From: Stenotrophomonas indicatrix
Lineage (GTDB): Bacteria > Pseudomonadota > Gammaproteobacteria > Xanthomonadales > Xanthomonadaceae
Length of the DNA: 64,000 nucleotides
Assembly (NCBI GenBank): GCA_041545745.1
Contig: CP168152.1
Coordinates: forward strand, 3,656,001-3,720,000
Direction of reading: 5' to 3'
The position numbers were made by a program, and so were the translations under genes. Positions within the stretch are counted from its first letter, which is position 1; each line of letters opens with the position of its first letter. Positions 26,203 to 35,463 of the stretch are shown piece after piece. Under the pieces are notes generated by a model. It saw nothing but the letters and a program-made list of their open reading frames with translations, was not told the origin of the DNA and made no database searches.

Positions 26203-26751
26203 ATGAACGACGATTCCCGTTTCCTGCATGACCTGCAACGCCGCCAAGCCGATGGCGAGCACCTGCGTTATCTGTGCTTCTGGGGCCACCAGCCGCCGCG
26301 CATGGGGGTGGCGGCGTCATGTTTCAGCCAGTGGTACGACGCAGGTTTCAACATCGACGGCGTGCACTACCCCACTGCCGAGCACTTCATGATGGCCGGC
26401 AAAGCGCGACTGTTTGGTGCCACCGACATCCTCGAACAGGTTCTCGCCAGCCGCACGCCTGACAAGGTGAAAGCGCTGGGCCGGAAGATCGACGGCTTCG
26501 ACGAGGCTCTATGGGCGCAGGCGCGCTACGCCCTGGTGGTCGAAGGCAATCGGGCCAAGTTCTCGCAGAATGCGGCGCTGGGCGATTTCCTGCGCGCCAC
26601 GGCAGACCAGGTTCTGGTGGAAGCCAGTCCGGTGGATTTTATCTGGGGAATCGGCCTGGCCAAGGATCACGCCGACGCACACAACCCGGCGCAGTGGCGC
26701 GGATTGAATCTTTTGGGGTTTGCGCTGATGGAAGTGCGGGACGCGATGTAA
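26203..26751 (+). CDS. NADAR family N-glycosidase (YbiA-like)
   Basis: 182-residue NADAR-fold protein. FWGHQPPRMG, the core SQWYDAGFNIDGVHYPTAEHFMMAGKA (here in two parts), TPDKVKALGRKI, FSQN and the C-terminal DFIWGIG / NLLGFALMEVRD are all family hallmarks. NADAR proteins hydrolyse N-glycosidic bonds in riboflavin intermediates or remove ADP-ribose from guanine bases; this one could do either. ATG 26203 is the family-like start; an in-frame ATG at 26185 is possible. A SMAG repeat begins 5 bp after the stop. Confidence 0.86.
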   Translation: MNDDSRFLHDLQRRQADGEHLRYLCFWGHQPPRMGVAASCFSQWYDAGFNIDGVHYPTAEHFMMAGKARLFGATDILEQVLASRTPDKVKALGRKIDGFDEALWAQARYALVVEGNRAKFSQNAALGDFLRATADQVLVEASPVDFIWGIGLAKDHADAHNPAQWRGLNLLGFALMEVRDAM

Positions 26752-26756
26752 CGCCT

Positions 26757-26779
26757 ATCCACGCATGGCGTGGATCTAC
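26757..26779. repeat. SMAG hairpin
   Basis: ATCCACGC-ATG-GCGTGGAT followed by CTAC; identical stem to the repeats at 2503 and 37512. Confidence 0.88.
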
Positions 26780-26810
26780 TGGCGCGCGGGCGATTCGTTT
26801 CGCTCCGCAA

Positions 26811-26838
26811 ACGAGAAAGGCCGGCTTTCGCCGGCCTC
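26811..26838 (-). terminator. tkt terminator
   Basis: GGCCGGC-TTTC-GCCGGCC stem, followed on the minus strand by TTTCTCGTTT. Confidence 0.82.
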
Positions 26839-26861
26839 CCCGTATTCCGTTGCAGCGGGGC

Positions 26862-28859
26862 TTACAGCGCCTTGGCTGCTTCCACCACGTGCGCGGTGGT
26901 GATGCCGAAGTGCTGGTACAGCTTGTCGGCCGGGGCCGAGGCACCGAAGGTGTCGATACCGATCACGGCACCGTCCAGGCCGACGAACTGGCGCCAGAAG
27001 CCGGTGATGCCAGCTTCGATCGCCACGCGCTTGCGCACGGCGTTCGGCAGCACCGATTCGCGGTAGGCCGCATCCTGGCGCAGGAACACATCGGTGGACG
27101 GCATCGAGACCACACGGGTCTTCAGGCCGGCCGCATCCAGCTGCGCCTTCGCTTCGGTCGCCAGCGAGACTTCCGAACCGGTCGCGATCAGGATCACGTC
27201 CGGGGTGCCCGCAGCATCGGCCAGCACATAGCCGCCGCGCTCGATCTGTGCGATCTGCTCGGCGTCGCGCGGCTGGTGCGGCAGGTTCTGGCGGCTGAAC
27301 ACCAGGCAGCTCGGGCCGTCCTGGCGGGTGATCGCAGCCTTCCAGCTCACGGCCGACTCGACCGCGTCGCACGGACGCCACACGTCGTTGTTCGGGATGT
27401 AACGCAGCGAGGCCAGATGCTCAACCGGCTGGTGGGTCGGGCCGTCTTCGCCCAGGCCGATCGAGTCGTGGGTGTAGACGTGGATGGCGTGGGCCGGGAT
27501 CAGCGCGCTCATGCGCACGGCATTGCGGGCGTAGTCGCTGAACACCAGGAAGGTGGCATCGAACGGAATGAAACCACCGTGCAGGGCCAGGCCATTGGCG
27601 ATCGCGGTCATGCCGAACTCGCGCACACCGTAGTACACGTAGTTGGCATTGGCATCGTCGGTAGCGACGGACGTGCTGCCCTTCCACAGAGTCAGGTTCG
27701 AGTGCGCCAGATCGGCCGAACCGCCAACGATTTCCGGCAGCAGCGGTGCGAACGCCTCGATGGCCAGCTGCGACGCCTTGCGCGAGGCGATGGTCTGGCC
27801 TTCGGCGGCAACCTGGGCGATGTAGGCGTCAGCCTTGGCGACGAAGTCGGCCGGCAGATCGCCGTGCGAGCGACGGGTCAGTTCAGCGGCTTCGGCCGGG
27901 TACTGCGCAGCGTACTTGTCGAACTGCTGCTCCCACTCGGCCTGACGCAGGGTGCCGGTACCGCCAGCACGCCAGCCGGCGTAGATCTCTTCCGGAATCT
28001 CGAACGGGCCGTAGTTCCAATCCAGCGCCTTGCGGGTGGCTTCCAGTTCGTCCTTGCCCAGCGGTGCGCCGTGGCTGGATTCCTTGCCGGCCTTGTTCGG
28101 CGAACCAAAACCGATCGTGGTGCGGCAGCAGATCAGGGTCGGCTTGCCGTCCTGCGACAGGGCCGCTTCGATAGCGGCCTTGATGCTCTCCGGATCGTGG
28201 CCATCGACGCCCCGGACCACGTTCCAGCCATAGGCCTCGAAACGCTCCGGGGTGTTGTCGGTGAACCAGCCTTCGGTGTTGCCGTCGATGGAGATGTGGT
28301 TGTCATCCCAGAAGCAGACCAGCTTGTGCAGGCCCCAGGTGCCGGCCAGCGAGGCGGCTTCGTGGGAAATGCCTTCCATCAGGCAGCCGTCACCCATGAA
28401 CACCCAGGTACGGTGATCGACGATTTCCAGCTCCGGGCGGTTGAAGCGCTGTGCCAGCAGCTTCTCGGCCAAGGCAAAACCGACCGCATTGGCGAAACCC
28501 TGGCCCAGCGGACCAGTGGTGGTCTCCACGCCCGGGGTCTCATGACGCTCCGGATGGCCAGCGGTGTGGCTGCCCAGCTGGCGGAACGCCTTCAGCTGCT
28601 CGATCGGCAGGTCATAGCCGCTCAGGTGCAGCAGCGCGTACTGCAGCATCGATCCGTGGCCATTGGACAGCACGAAGCGGTCGCGGTTGAACCACTGCGG
28701 GTTGTTCGGGTTGTGACGGTGGTAGTCGTTCCAGAGGACTTCGGCGATGTCGGCCATGCCCATGGGCATGCCGGGGTGGCCGGACTTTGCGGTTTCAACC
28801 GCATCGGCGGCGAGGAAGCGGATGGCGTTGGCCAACTGGCGACGGGTAGGCTGCGTCAT
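26862..28859 (-). CDS. tkt: Transketolase
   Basis: TPP-dependent enzyme of the pentose phosphate pathway that exchanges two-carbon ketol units. 665 residues from ATG 28859 ([21 protein letters not shown]). TPP motif [18 protein letters not shown]...NHISIDGNT, substrate His motifs [18 protein letters not shown] and [15 protein letters not shown], and the C-terminal pyrimidine and Tkt_C domains ([28 protein letters not shown]). Full length. First in the minus-strand order tkt, gapA, pgk, pyk, fda, although separated from gapA by about 9 kb. Confidence 0.95.
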   Translation of the reverse strand: MTQPTRRQLANAIRFLAADAVETAKSGHPGMPMGMADIAEVLWNDYHRHNPNNPQWFNRDRFVLSNGHGSMLQYALLHLSGYDLPIEQLKAFRQLGSHTAGHPERHETPGVETTTGPLGQGFANAVGFALAEKLLAQRFNRPELEIVDHRTWVFMGDGCLMEGISHEAASLAGTWGLHKLVCFWDDNHISIDGNTEGWFTDNTPERFEAYGWNVVRGVDGHDPESIKAAIEAALSQDGKPTLICCRTTIGFGSPNKAGKESSHGAPLGKDELEATRKALDWNYGPFEIPEEIYAGWRAGGTGTLRQAEWEQQFDKYAAQYPAEAAELTRRSHGDLPADFVAKADAYIAQVAAEGQTIASRKASQLAIEAFAPLLPEIVGGSADLAHSNLTLWKGSTSVATDDANANYVYYGVREFGMTAIANGLALHGGFIPFDATFLVFSDYARNAVRMSALIPAHAIHVYTHDSIGLGEDGPTHQPVEHLASLRYIPNNDVWRPCDAVESAVSWKAAITRQDGPSCLVFSRQNLPHQPRDAEQIAQIERGGYVLADAAGTPDVILIATGSEVSLATEAKAQLDAAGLKTRVVSMPSTDVFLRQDAAYRESVLPNAVRKRVAIEAGITGFWRQFVGLDGAVIGIDTFGASAPADKLYQHFGITTAHVVEAAKAL

Positions 28860-29004
28860 GGTTCTGTCGGAATCGGGAGGCGGCCGCGGAACTGCGGGCG
28901 GCCTATTGTCCCACAGACGCCGGGTGGGGTCAGGCCAACAAGGGCGGTCGTGCCGGCCGCTGGCCGGCAACGTCGTGATTTCCGCTGGATTCCGCATATG
29001 AAAA

Positions 29005-29043
29005 GGGGTCGGAGCCCTTTCCTGCGGAAAGGGATCCGACCCC
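29005..29043 (-). repeat. GGGGTC hairpin repeat after the symporter gene
   Basis: GGGGTCGGAGCCCTTTCC / GGAAAGGGATCCGACCC. Placed 19 bp past the symporter stop, where it could serve as its terminator. Confidence 0.75.
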
Positions 29044-29061
29044 GATCAGGTATTGCCTGGG

Positions 29062-30396
29062 TCAGTTGTCCAGACGGGCCGCGGCGGCAGCGGCCTCGGC
29101 CGGAGTGTCCGGCGCTTCACCCTTGGCCACCAGGGTGGTCAGGGCCAGGTCGCCGGTCACGTTCAGCGCGGTGCGGCACATGTCCAGGAAGTGGTTCACG
29201 CCCAGGATCAGGCCGATGCCCAGCGGATTGACGCCGACCATCGCACAGATCATCGCCACCACCGGCAGCGAGCCGGACGGCACACCGGCCGTACCGATGC
29301 CACCGAGGATGCAGACCGCCATCACCATGACCTGCTGGCCGATGCTCAGGTCGACACCGAAGAACTGGGCCAGGAAGATCACCGTCACGCCCTCGAACAG
29401 CGCCGTGCCGTTCTGGTTGGCAGTGGCGCCCACGGTCAGCACGAAGCGCGACACGCGCTGCGGCAGGCCCATCTGGTCGGCCACGCGCAGTGCGGTCGGC
29501 AGGGTGGCATTGCTGGAGGCAGTGGAGAAGGCCATCACCGTGGCCTCCTGGGTCTGGCGGAAGAACGCCAGCGGCGAGCGTCCCGACAGCCACACTGCGG
29601 TGCCGTAGGTCACCACCATGTGCAGGCCCAACGCCAGCACCACCACGCCTACGTAGGCCCCCAGGCGGATGATCAGGTCGAAGCCGAACAGCGCGGCCAG
29701 GTTGAACATGAAGCAGGCCACGGCATACGGCGCCAGGCGGATGACCAGGTTGATCAGGGTCATCGAGATTTCGAACACGCCTTCGATGGCGCGGCGCAGA
29801 GGGGCCACCTTCGCCTCGTCGGTCAGCACCATGCCGATACCGAACATCAGCGCGAAGAACATCAGCGACAGGATCGCGCCATTGTCGGAGGCGGCCTGCA
29901 GCACGTTGCTCGGCACGATCGACAGCAGCATATCCATGCCCTTCGGCGTGCCATGGATGCCAGCAACGATTTCCTTGCTGCGCTCGGCATTCTCCGACAG
30001 CATCAGCGCGGCCACCTGCGGGTCGACGCCGGCACCGGGCTTGAGCAGGTTGACCAGCACCAGGCCGATACCCACTGCGATGCCGGACAGCAGCACGGTG
30101 TAGGCCAACGTCTTCCAGCCGATGCGGCCAAGGGCACGGATGTCGCCCATCTCCGACACGCCCATGATCAGCGCCGAGAAGATCAGCGGCACGATCAGCA
30201 TGAAGATCAGGTTGAGGAACAGGCCCGAGGCCGGGGTGGTGACGTAGTCCATTACCCACTTGGCACCGGTCTGCAGGCCATCCACGCTGCCGCCCAGGGC
30301 ATGCACGATCAGTCCCAGGACCAGGCCGATCGCAAAGCCGATGCCCATCTTCCAATGCAAGGGCAACTTCTTCTTGTCGGCAGCAGCTGCTGTCAT
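29062..30396 (-). CDS. Dicarboxylate/amino acid:cation symporter (DAACS family)
   Basis: 444-residue inner-membrane transporter of the glutamate/dicarboxylate carrier fold. Hairpin HP1 AFSTASSNATLPTAL, TM7 GATANQNGTALFEG, HP2 GGIGTAGVPSG and TM8 VNHFLDMCRTALNVTGD are all present. The usual TM7 motif NMDGT reads NQNGT here, so the acidic residue that helps bind a cation is an Asn; the coupling ion or substrate may differ from GltP/DctA. The C-terminal tail is Ala-rich. Single gene; the hairpin at 29005 probably ends it. Confidence 0.85.
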   Translation of the reverse strand: MTAAAADKKKLPLHWKMGIGFAIGLVLGLIVHALGGSVDGLQTGAKWVMDYVTTPASGLFLNLIFMLIVPLIFSALIMGVSEMGDIRALGRIGWKTLAYTVLLSGIAVGIGLVLVNLLKPGAGVDPQVAALMLSENAERSKEIVAGIHGTPKGMDMLLSIVPSNVLQAASDNGAILSLMFFALMFGIGMVLTDEAKVAPLRRAIEGVFEISMTLINLVIRLAPYAVACFMFNLAALFGFDLIIRLGAYVGVVVLALGLHMVVTYGTAVWLSGRSPLAFFRQTQEATVMAFSTASSNATLPTALRVADQMGLPQRVSRFVLTVGATANQNGTALFEGVTVIFLAQFFGVDLSIGQQVMVMAVCILGGIGTAGVPSGSLPVVAMICAMVGVNPLGIGLILGVNHFLDMCRTALNVTGDLALTTLVAKGEAPDTPAEAAAAAARLDN

Positions 30397-30453
30397 GCGC
30401 GGGATTCCTCGAAAAATGAATCTACTCTAACAAAGCGCGCAAGCCGCGCCGGT

Positions 30454-32154
30454 TCAGGGTTGCCGCGGCGGATACAGCGGCGGCAGCCCAGTGTCGACGG
30501 CACTGCTGGCGGCCGACCAGTGCGGTCCGTCACGGAAGCTTTCGCGCAGACGGGCCCGCAGCGCGGTGACATCGCCCATCCCGCCCCAGCGCGCCTGCTG
30601 CAACGCCTGCAAGGTCTGCTGCTGGGCCGGATCGGCCAACCTCTCGATCACCTGTTCCAGGCGCTTCACGCCCGCCATCGAACACAGCAGTGCCTCCACC
30701 TGGTCGAAACCTTCGCCATCGATGGCCCGGCGCAGCTCGGCCACGCTGGCACGCGACGACGGCGCAGGTGCAATGGCCCCAGGGCGGGGAACGGTACGGG
30801 CATGGGCGACCGCATGGCGCCCACGTCGCCATCCCCATGCCAGGGTCAACAGCCACAGCAGCGCCAGCCCTGCGGCGGCGGCCATCCACGGCCACGGCCG
30901 GGTGCCGGCTGCGGTCGGTGCAAGAGAGGATGCAGCGGCAGGTGCGGCGGTGCCCGGCAGCGCGGAATCGGTATCGATCGGTTGTGCCACGGGCGCGCCG
31001 GCCCGGCCTGCGGCCACGGCCAGTTCCAGGTCCGGCAGGCTGGCCTGCTGGGCACTGCCGTTGTCCACGTTCCACCAGGCCACCCGCGGCCCGGGCACAC
31101 GCAGCGATCCAACCTGCCGCGGCACGATCGAGTAGCGACGGGTGATCTTCAGGCGTGGCGTGCTGCCGTTGAAGGTCTCCTCGTACTGCGCAGGTTCGGC
31201 GAACACCTGTGCGGCGTCGCCGAGGTCGGGCACGGGCAGATCGGTGAACTGGGCCCGGGTGGCGCCGTTGGCGATCGCTTCGACCATCACGGTGGCCGCT
31301 TCGCCCGTGCGCGCACTGCTGGGTGCAGCGGTGTAGCGCAACTGCAGGCTGTGCAGGGGCAGCCACGGCTGCACGGCCTGCGCCGGTTGCGCCTGCACCT
31401 GCAACGTGCGTTCGGCACCGACGGCATTCATGCGGCCATCGCCACCGCTCCCGAAGAAGTCATCGAAGAAGCCACCTGCACTACGGCCGGTGAAGCGCGC
31501 GCCAGGCAGGCGCAACGCCCCGCTGCGCTCGGGGATCAGCAGGAAGCGACGTTCGACCACGTTGTAGCGACGGCCGTTGACCTGGCGCACGTCGCTGCGA
31601 TCCTCCCCCACCCGCTGCAGCGAAGCGCCACTGGGTGTGTCGAGCACCAGTTCGCCCGACGCCAGCTGCGAGGCGAAGTACAGCCGCACCACCACGCCCA
31701 CGCTCTGCTGCACGTAGGGTGTCGGGTCATCCACCTCGGTTTCGATGAAGGCGGTGGCATTGCTCTGCGGGGTGGCCACCGCCGCATCGCTTACCTGCAG
31801 TGGCAAAGGCACCGTGCGTGCACTGCCCACCTGCAACGAGGGCACCTGCAGCGTACCGGTGCGGCGCGGTGTCAATGCAACGGTATAGAGGTTGCGCTGC
31901 TGGACGCCGCCGTTGCTCCACTGCACCTGACGACTGCTGCTCTGCGCACTGAGCACGAAATCGGCATTCAACGGTGCATAGTCCGGTGCACCTTGGTCGG
32001 TCTCGATGTGCAGGGTGACCGCATCACCGGCAGCGATGCTGTCCTGTTCCAGCCAGGCACGCGTCTGCGCCATGGCCACCATCGGCAGCCACAGCAGCAG
32101 CATCGCCAGCACAGGCAAAGGCCACCGGAATTGCCTGCTCGCCATGCCTGTCAT
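30454..32154 (-). CDS. batD: BatD-like oxygen-tolerance protein
   Basis: 566 residues. Signal peptide (LPVLAMLLLWLPMVAMAQ), long periplasmic beta-rich BatD region starting AWLEQDSIAAGDAVTLHIE, and one transmembrane helix (WMAAAAGLALLWLLTLAWGWRRGR, near residue 425) with a cytoplasmic helical end. ATG 32154 overlaps the upstream BatB-TPR stop by 4 bp; it is the last gene of the MoxR-Bat operon. Bat proteins were linked to oxygen and stress tolerance in Bacteroides; their molecular role is unsettled, but they form an envelope complex with vWA partners. Confidence 0.85.
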   Translation of the reverse strand: MTGMASRQFRWPLPVLAMLLLWLPMVAMAQTRAWLEQDSIAAGDAVTLHIETDQGAPDYAPLNADFVLSAQSSSRQVQWSNGGVQQRNLYTVALTPRRTGTLQVPSLQVGSARTVPLPLQVSDAAVATPQSNATAFIETEVDDPTPYVQQSVGVVVRLYFASQLASGELVLDTPSGASLQRVGEDRSDVRQVNGRRYNVVERRFLLIPERSGALRLPGARFTGRSAGGFFDDFFGSGGDGRMNAVGAERTLQVQAQPAQAVQPWLPLHSLQLRYTAAPSSARTGEAATVMVEAIANGATRAQFTDLPVPDLGDAAQVFAEPAQYEETFNGSTPRLKITRRYSIVPRQVGSLRVPGPRVAWWNVDNGSAQQASLPDLELAVAAGRAGAPVAQPIDTDSALPGTAAPAAASSLAPTAAGTRPWPWMAAAAGLALLWLLTLAWGWRRGRHAVAHARTVPRPGAIAPAPSSRASVAELRRAIDGEGFDQVEALLCSMAGVKRLEQVIERLADPAQQQTLQALQQARWGGMGDVTALRARLRESFRDGPHWSAASSAVDTGLPPLYPPRQP

Positions 32155-34016
32155 CGCCCTTCCCTCTTTCTACGTTCGTTTTCCAACTGGAACTTGGCTC
32201 GCAGCAATGCCCCCGGATCATCCGGTACGCGCCGCATCCACGCCTCTACGGCCTGCTGTTCCTCACGCTGTTGCGGCGTGCCGCCATCGCCGCGCACTGC
32301 TGTTTTGCCGGCTTCACCGGCGCGCGCCTGCTGCAGGGCCTGCTGCATGCGCTGACGCTGCTGGGCATCGGCCTGCGCCTGGGCCTGCGGGTCGGCCGCC
32401 GGCGGCGGCTCCTGCTTTGCCCCCTGCTGGCCGGAACCCCCCGATGCCGGATTCTGCTGGCCCTTCTGGTCCTGTGGTTGCTGCTGGCCTTGCTGGCCTT
32501 GCTGGCCTTGCTGGCCTTGTTGGCCTTGTTGGCCTTGCTGGCCTTGCTGGCCTTGCTGGCCTTGCTGGCCTTGCTGGCCCTGTTGATTCTGCTGCTGTCC
32601 CTGCTGCGGCTTCTGCTGCCCCTTGCCCTGCCCCTGGCTGTTGTTCGACGACGACTTGCGCTTGCGCGCGGCGTCGACCACCGCCCGGTTGGCGACGGCG
32701 TCGGCCATCTGCGGGTGGCGCGCCAAGGCCTTGTCGTAGGCGGCGATGGCACCGTCATAGTCGCCCTGGCGGGCAAGCACATTGCCGAGGTTGTACCAGC
32801 CCGCATCGCTGTCAATGCCTTCGAACTGCTTGCGGGCAGTAGCGAAATCACCTTGACGGTAGGCCTGCACACCCGCAGCCAGGCGCGCATGCTCACGCTG
32901 GTCGGCACGTTCCCACAACGTGCCCGCTGGTGCAGGTGTCGGCGCGCGCGGCTGCGCCTGCAGCTGCCCGCTCAAGGGCAGAAGACCCACGGCCAGCACC
33001 GCCGCCAGCACCGCACGGCGGCGGAACGCCAGCAGTGCCAACAGCATCACCGGCGGCAACAACCAATAGCCTTCGTCCTGCCATTGCCGGGCCTGCCCGG
33101 GCCGCTCCAGCGCGCCGCCATCGCTGGCATCCAGCACGTCCAATGCCTGCAGATCGCGATCATCGCTGGCGATGCGCTGGTAACGCCCGCCGCCTGCGGT
33201 GGCGACGGCACGCAGGCTGGTGTCATCCAGCGCGGCCTGTGCGATCTGGCCTTGACCATCGCGGTAGGCGGCGCCGGACGGTGTGCCCAGGCCCAGCACC
33301 GACACCTGCAGGCCGAGACCACGCGCCTGCGTTGCCGCAAGCACCGCTTCGCTGTCGGCCTGGTCGCTGATCAGGAGAATCTGGCCATGCAGGGCACCGG
33401 TCTGCCGCAGCAACCGGACCGCCCAGTCGATGCCACGGTCAGCGCGCTGGCCGTCACGCGGCATCACCTCCGGCGCCAGCGCATCCAGGTACAGCGCCAC
33501 GTTGGCCGCGTCGTCGGTCAACGGCGCCACGGTATAGGCGTCTTCGGCATAGACCACCAGACCCACCTGCCCGCCTTGGCGGGCGCGCAGCAACGCACCG
33601 ATCTTTGCCCGCGCCTGCAGCAGGCGCGAGGGAGGAAGGTCGGTCGCGGTGATGCGGCTGGAGAGATCCAGCACCACCACCAGCGGCGCGCTGGCCTGAT
33701 AGACCGGCTGCGCCTGCTGCCGCCAGCTGGGGCCAGCAAGCGCCAATGTCGCCAGGGTCCAGCCCAGCAGCAGCGCCCATGGCAGGCGCACGCGTCGCTT
33801 TCCCTCGCCAGCCAGCAGGTGCGACAACAGGTGGGCATCGACCGCCTGCCGCCAGGCATCGCTGCGCCGTTGCCGGTATATGGCCACCGCGACGATCAAC
33901 GGCAGTGCCGCCAACATCCACAACCACTCCGGGCGCAGGAAATGCAGCGCGCTCCACTCGAACGTGCTCCACTCGAACGCGCTCCAGTCGGGCATCTTCA
34001 GGAAGGTGGCGCTCAT
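32151..34016 (-). CDS. batB: BatB-BatC fusion: vWA domain protein with TPR and Gln/Gly repeat tail
   Basis: 621 residues from ATG 34016. Two N-terminal membrane helices flank a short loop, then a von Willebrand A domain (about 90-290) and a further helix pair (WLLPPVMLLALLAF, AVLAAVLAVGLLPLSG). Next comes a BatC-like part: TPR motifs (AYRQGDFATARKQFEGID, GWYNLGNVLARQGDYDGAIAAYDKAL), a (QQG)11 tract, and a charged tail. The metal site of the vWA domain reads DLSSR rather than the usual DxSxS, so metal binding may be altered. Overlaps batA by 4 bp and batD by 4 bp. Confidence 0.85.
   Translation of the reverse strand: MSATFLKMPDWSAFEWSTFEWSALHFLRPEWLWMLAALPLIVAVAIYRQRRSDAWRQAVDAHLLSHLLAGEGKRRVRLPWALLLGWTLATLALAGPSWRQQAQPVYQASAPLVVVLDLSSRITATDLPPSRLLQARAKIGALLRARQGGQVGLVVYAEDAYTVAPLTDDAANVALYLDALAPEVMPRDGQRADRGIDWAVRLLRQTGALHGQILLISDQADSEAVLAATQARGLGLQVSVLGLGTPSGAAYRDGQGQIAQAALDDTSLRAVATAGGGRYQRIASDDRDLQALDVLDASDGGALERPGQARQWQDEGYWLLPPVMLLALLAFRRRAVLAAVLAVGLLPLSGQLQAQPRAPTPAPAGTLWERADQREHARLAAGVQAYRQGDFATARKQFEGIDSDAGWYNLGNVLARQGDYDGAIAAYDKALARHPQMADAVANRAVVDAARKRKSSSNNSQGQGKGQQKPQQGQQQNQQGQQGQQGQQGQQGQQGQQGQQGQQGQQGQQGQQQPQDQKGQQNPASGGSGQQGAKQEPPPAADPQAQAQADAQQRQRMQQALQQARAGEAGKTAVRGDGGTPQQREEQQAVEAWMRRVPDDPGALLRAKFQLENERRKREGR
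32481..32579. repeat. In-frame 9 bp tandem repeat (VNTR) in batB
   Basis: Eleven 9 bp units of TTGCTGGCC, with two TTGTTGGCC variants and a CTG-starting first unit, encoding Gln-Gln-Gly on the minus strand. Copy changes keep the frame, so length can vary freely between strains. Confidence 0.9.
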
Positions 34017-35017
34017 CGGCGGCGCTCCGGCCATACCCACGCCAACGCACCCAGCAGCAACGCGACAGCCAGCGGCCACGCATAGCGCTCGTTGCGCGGA
34101 CGCAGTGTCGGTCCCTTCGCGGCGATCGGCTCCAGCCGGTCCAGTTCGGCATAGATGCCGACCAGCTGGTCGGTGTCACGCGCACGGAAGAAGCGGCCGC
34201 CGGTCATCTCAGCGATCCTGCGCAACGTTGCCTCATCCACCGGGTCGCGGTCGGCGGCCACCGGAATGCCGAAGAACCGCGCACTGCCGTCGCTGCCAAA
34301 GGCCACGGTGTGCACGCGCACGCCTTCGGCACGCGCCAGCTCGGCGGCGCGCAGGGGTTCCAGCACACCGGCGTTGCTGACACCGTCAGTCAGCAGGATC
34401 AGTACACGCTGCCCTTCGGGCTGGCTGCGCAGGCGTTTGACAGCCAGCGCGATGGCATCGCCAATGGCCGTCTCGCGTCCGGCAAGGCCGACCACGCTGT
34501 CGCGCAGTTGATCGCGCACGCTGGACAGATCCGCGGTCAACGGCGTGAGAGTGTAGGCACGGTCACCGAACACCAGCAGGCCGACGCGATCGCCGGCACG
34601 ACGGTCGAGGAAATCGGCCAATACTGCCTTGGCAGCGGTCAGGCGCTCCACCGCCTGTGCGCCGAGCACCATGTCCGGCTCGCTCATGCTGCCGGACACG
34701 TCCATCGCCAGCATCATCTGCCGGCCTTCCTGTGGCGGGGTGATCGCCTCACCCAGTTGCTGCGGCCGCGCCATCGCCACGCACAGCGCCAGCCAGCCCA
34801 ACCACAGCAAGCCGCTGCGCAACCAGGAAACCCCGATGCGCCCGCCACCGGCCAATGATTCCAGTTCGGCGGCGGCGTAGGGCACGCGCAGCGCGGCGCC
34901 CGGGTCGGCACGCCGTTTCCACGCGTACATCAGGATCGGCAACGGCAGTGCCAGCAGTGCCAGCGGCCATGCCAGCTGCAGATCCGGCCAGGGCCAGTAA
35001 GCTGCCAGCGCGCTCAT
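34013..35017 (-). CDS. batA: BatA-like vWA domain protein
   Basis: 334 residues from ATG 35017 (MSALAAYWPWPDLQLAWPLALLALPLPILM). N-terminal helices, BatA leader domain, then a vWA domain with a canonical metal site AMDVSGSMSEPD (DxSxS) and LLTDGVSNAG, and a C-terminal helix (WPLAVALLLGALAWVW). Probably an inner-membrane protein with the vWA domain in the periplasm, working with BatB, BatD and the MoxR ATPase. Four-base overlaps on both sides show tight translational coupling. Confidence 0.88.
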   Translation of the reverse strand: MSALAAYWPWPDLQLAWPLALLALPLPILMYAWKRRADPGAALRVPYAAAELESLAGGGRIGVSWLRSGLLWLGWLALCVAMARPQQLGEAITPPQEGRQMMLAMDVSGSMSEPDMVLGAQAVERLTAAKAVLADFLDRRAGDRVGLLVFGDRAYTLTPLTADLSSVRDQLRDSVVGLAGRETAIGDAIALAVKRLRSQPEGQRVLILLTDGVSNAGVLEPLRAAELARAEGVRVHTVAFGSDGSARFFGIPVAADRDPVDEATLRRIAEMTGGRFFRARDTDQLVGIYAELDRLEPIAAKGPTLRPRNERYAWPLAVALLLGALAWVWPERRR

Positions 35018-35463
35018 CGGCGGCGCTCCTGCAGCAACGCCAGGTAGCGCGCCCGTGCCCACGCGCGCACGTCGGCCACGGCAGCGGCATCCACGCTTGG
35101 ACGATACGCGCCCTCGGCCAGCAGGTTGCGCTGCGCAGGCGGCAGGGTGTCCTTGGGATCGACATGCTGCCACCACGCGTCATCGCGCAGTGCTTCGCTG
35201 CCGGGTCGCGCCTGACGCGCCGCACGCCGCAGCAGACTGGCGATGGCCGCCAGCTCCGACGGCGCTCCGTTCACGGCCGCAATCTCCTGATCGAACACAC
35301 GCACCCACTGTTGGCGACGACGACGACGACGCCAGACCACCGCAGCAATGATCGCCAGCACCAGCAGGAACAGGGCGATCAGCATCAGCCAACCGGAAGC
35401 CGGCGGCCACCACGAGGGCGAAGCCGGCAACTGCACATCACGCAGTGGCAGGGAGGCACTCAT
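35014..35463 (-). CDS. DUF4381 family protein
   Basis: 149 residues: N-terminal tail with PLRDVQLPASPSWWPPASGW, one membrane helix (LMLIALFLLVLAIIAAVVW), an Arg-rich stop-transfer run and a cytoplasmic helical domain. DUF4381 proteins are constant members of MoxR-DUF58-Bat operons. Overlaps both neighbours by 4 bp. Function not known; probably a small scaffold in the vWA complex. Confidence 0.82.
   Translation of the reverse strand: MSASLPLRDVQLPASPSWWPPASGWLMLIALFLLVLAIIAAVVWRRRRRRQQWVRVFDQEIAAVNGAPSELAAIASLLRRAARQARPGSEALRDDAWWQHVDPKDTLPPAQRNLLAEGAYRPSVDAAAVADVRAWARARYLALLQERRR

Noticed and set aside
26511..29231. Plus-strand open frame of about 900 codons
   Set aside because: Antisense to transketolase; no recognisable motifs and no ribosome binding site.
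29053..32355. Very long open frame (1100 codons) on the plus strand
   Set aside because: It is antisense to the symporter and batD genes, which have clear domain motifs. GC-rich codon bias opens such antisense frames; the translated product is low-complexity Arg/His/Gln sequence.
32481..32579. Regular repeats considered as a CRISPR array
   Set aside because: Units are 9 bp with no spacers and lie in frame inside batB.
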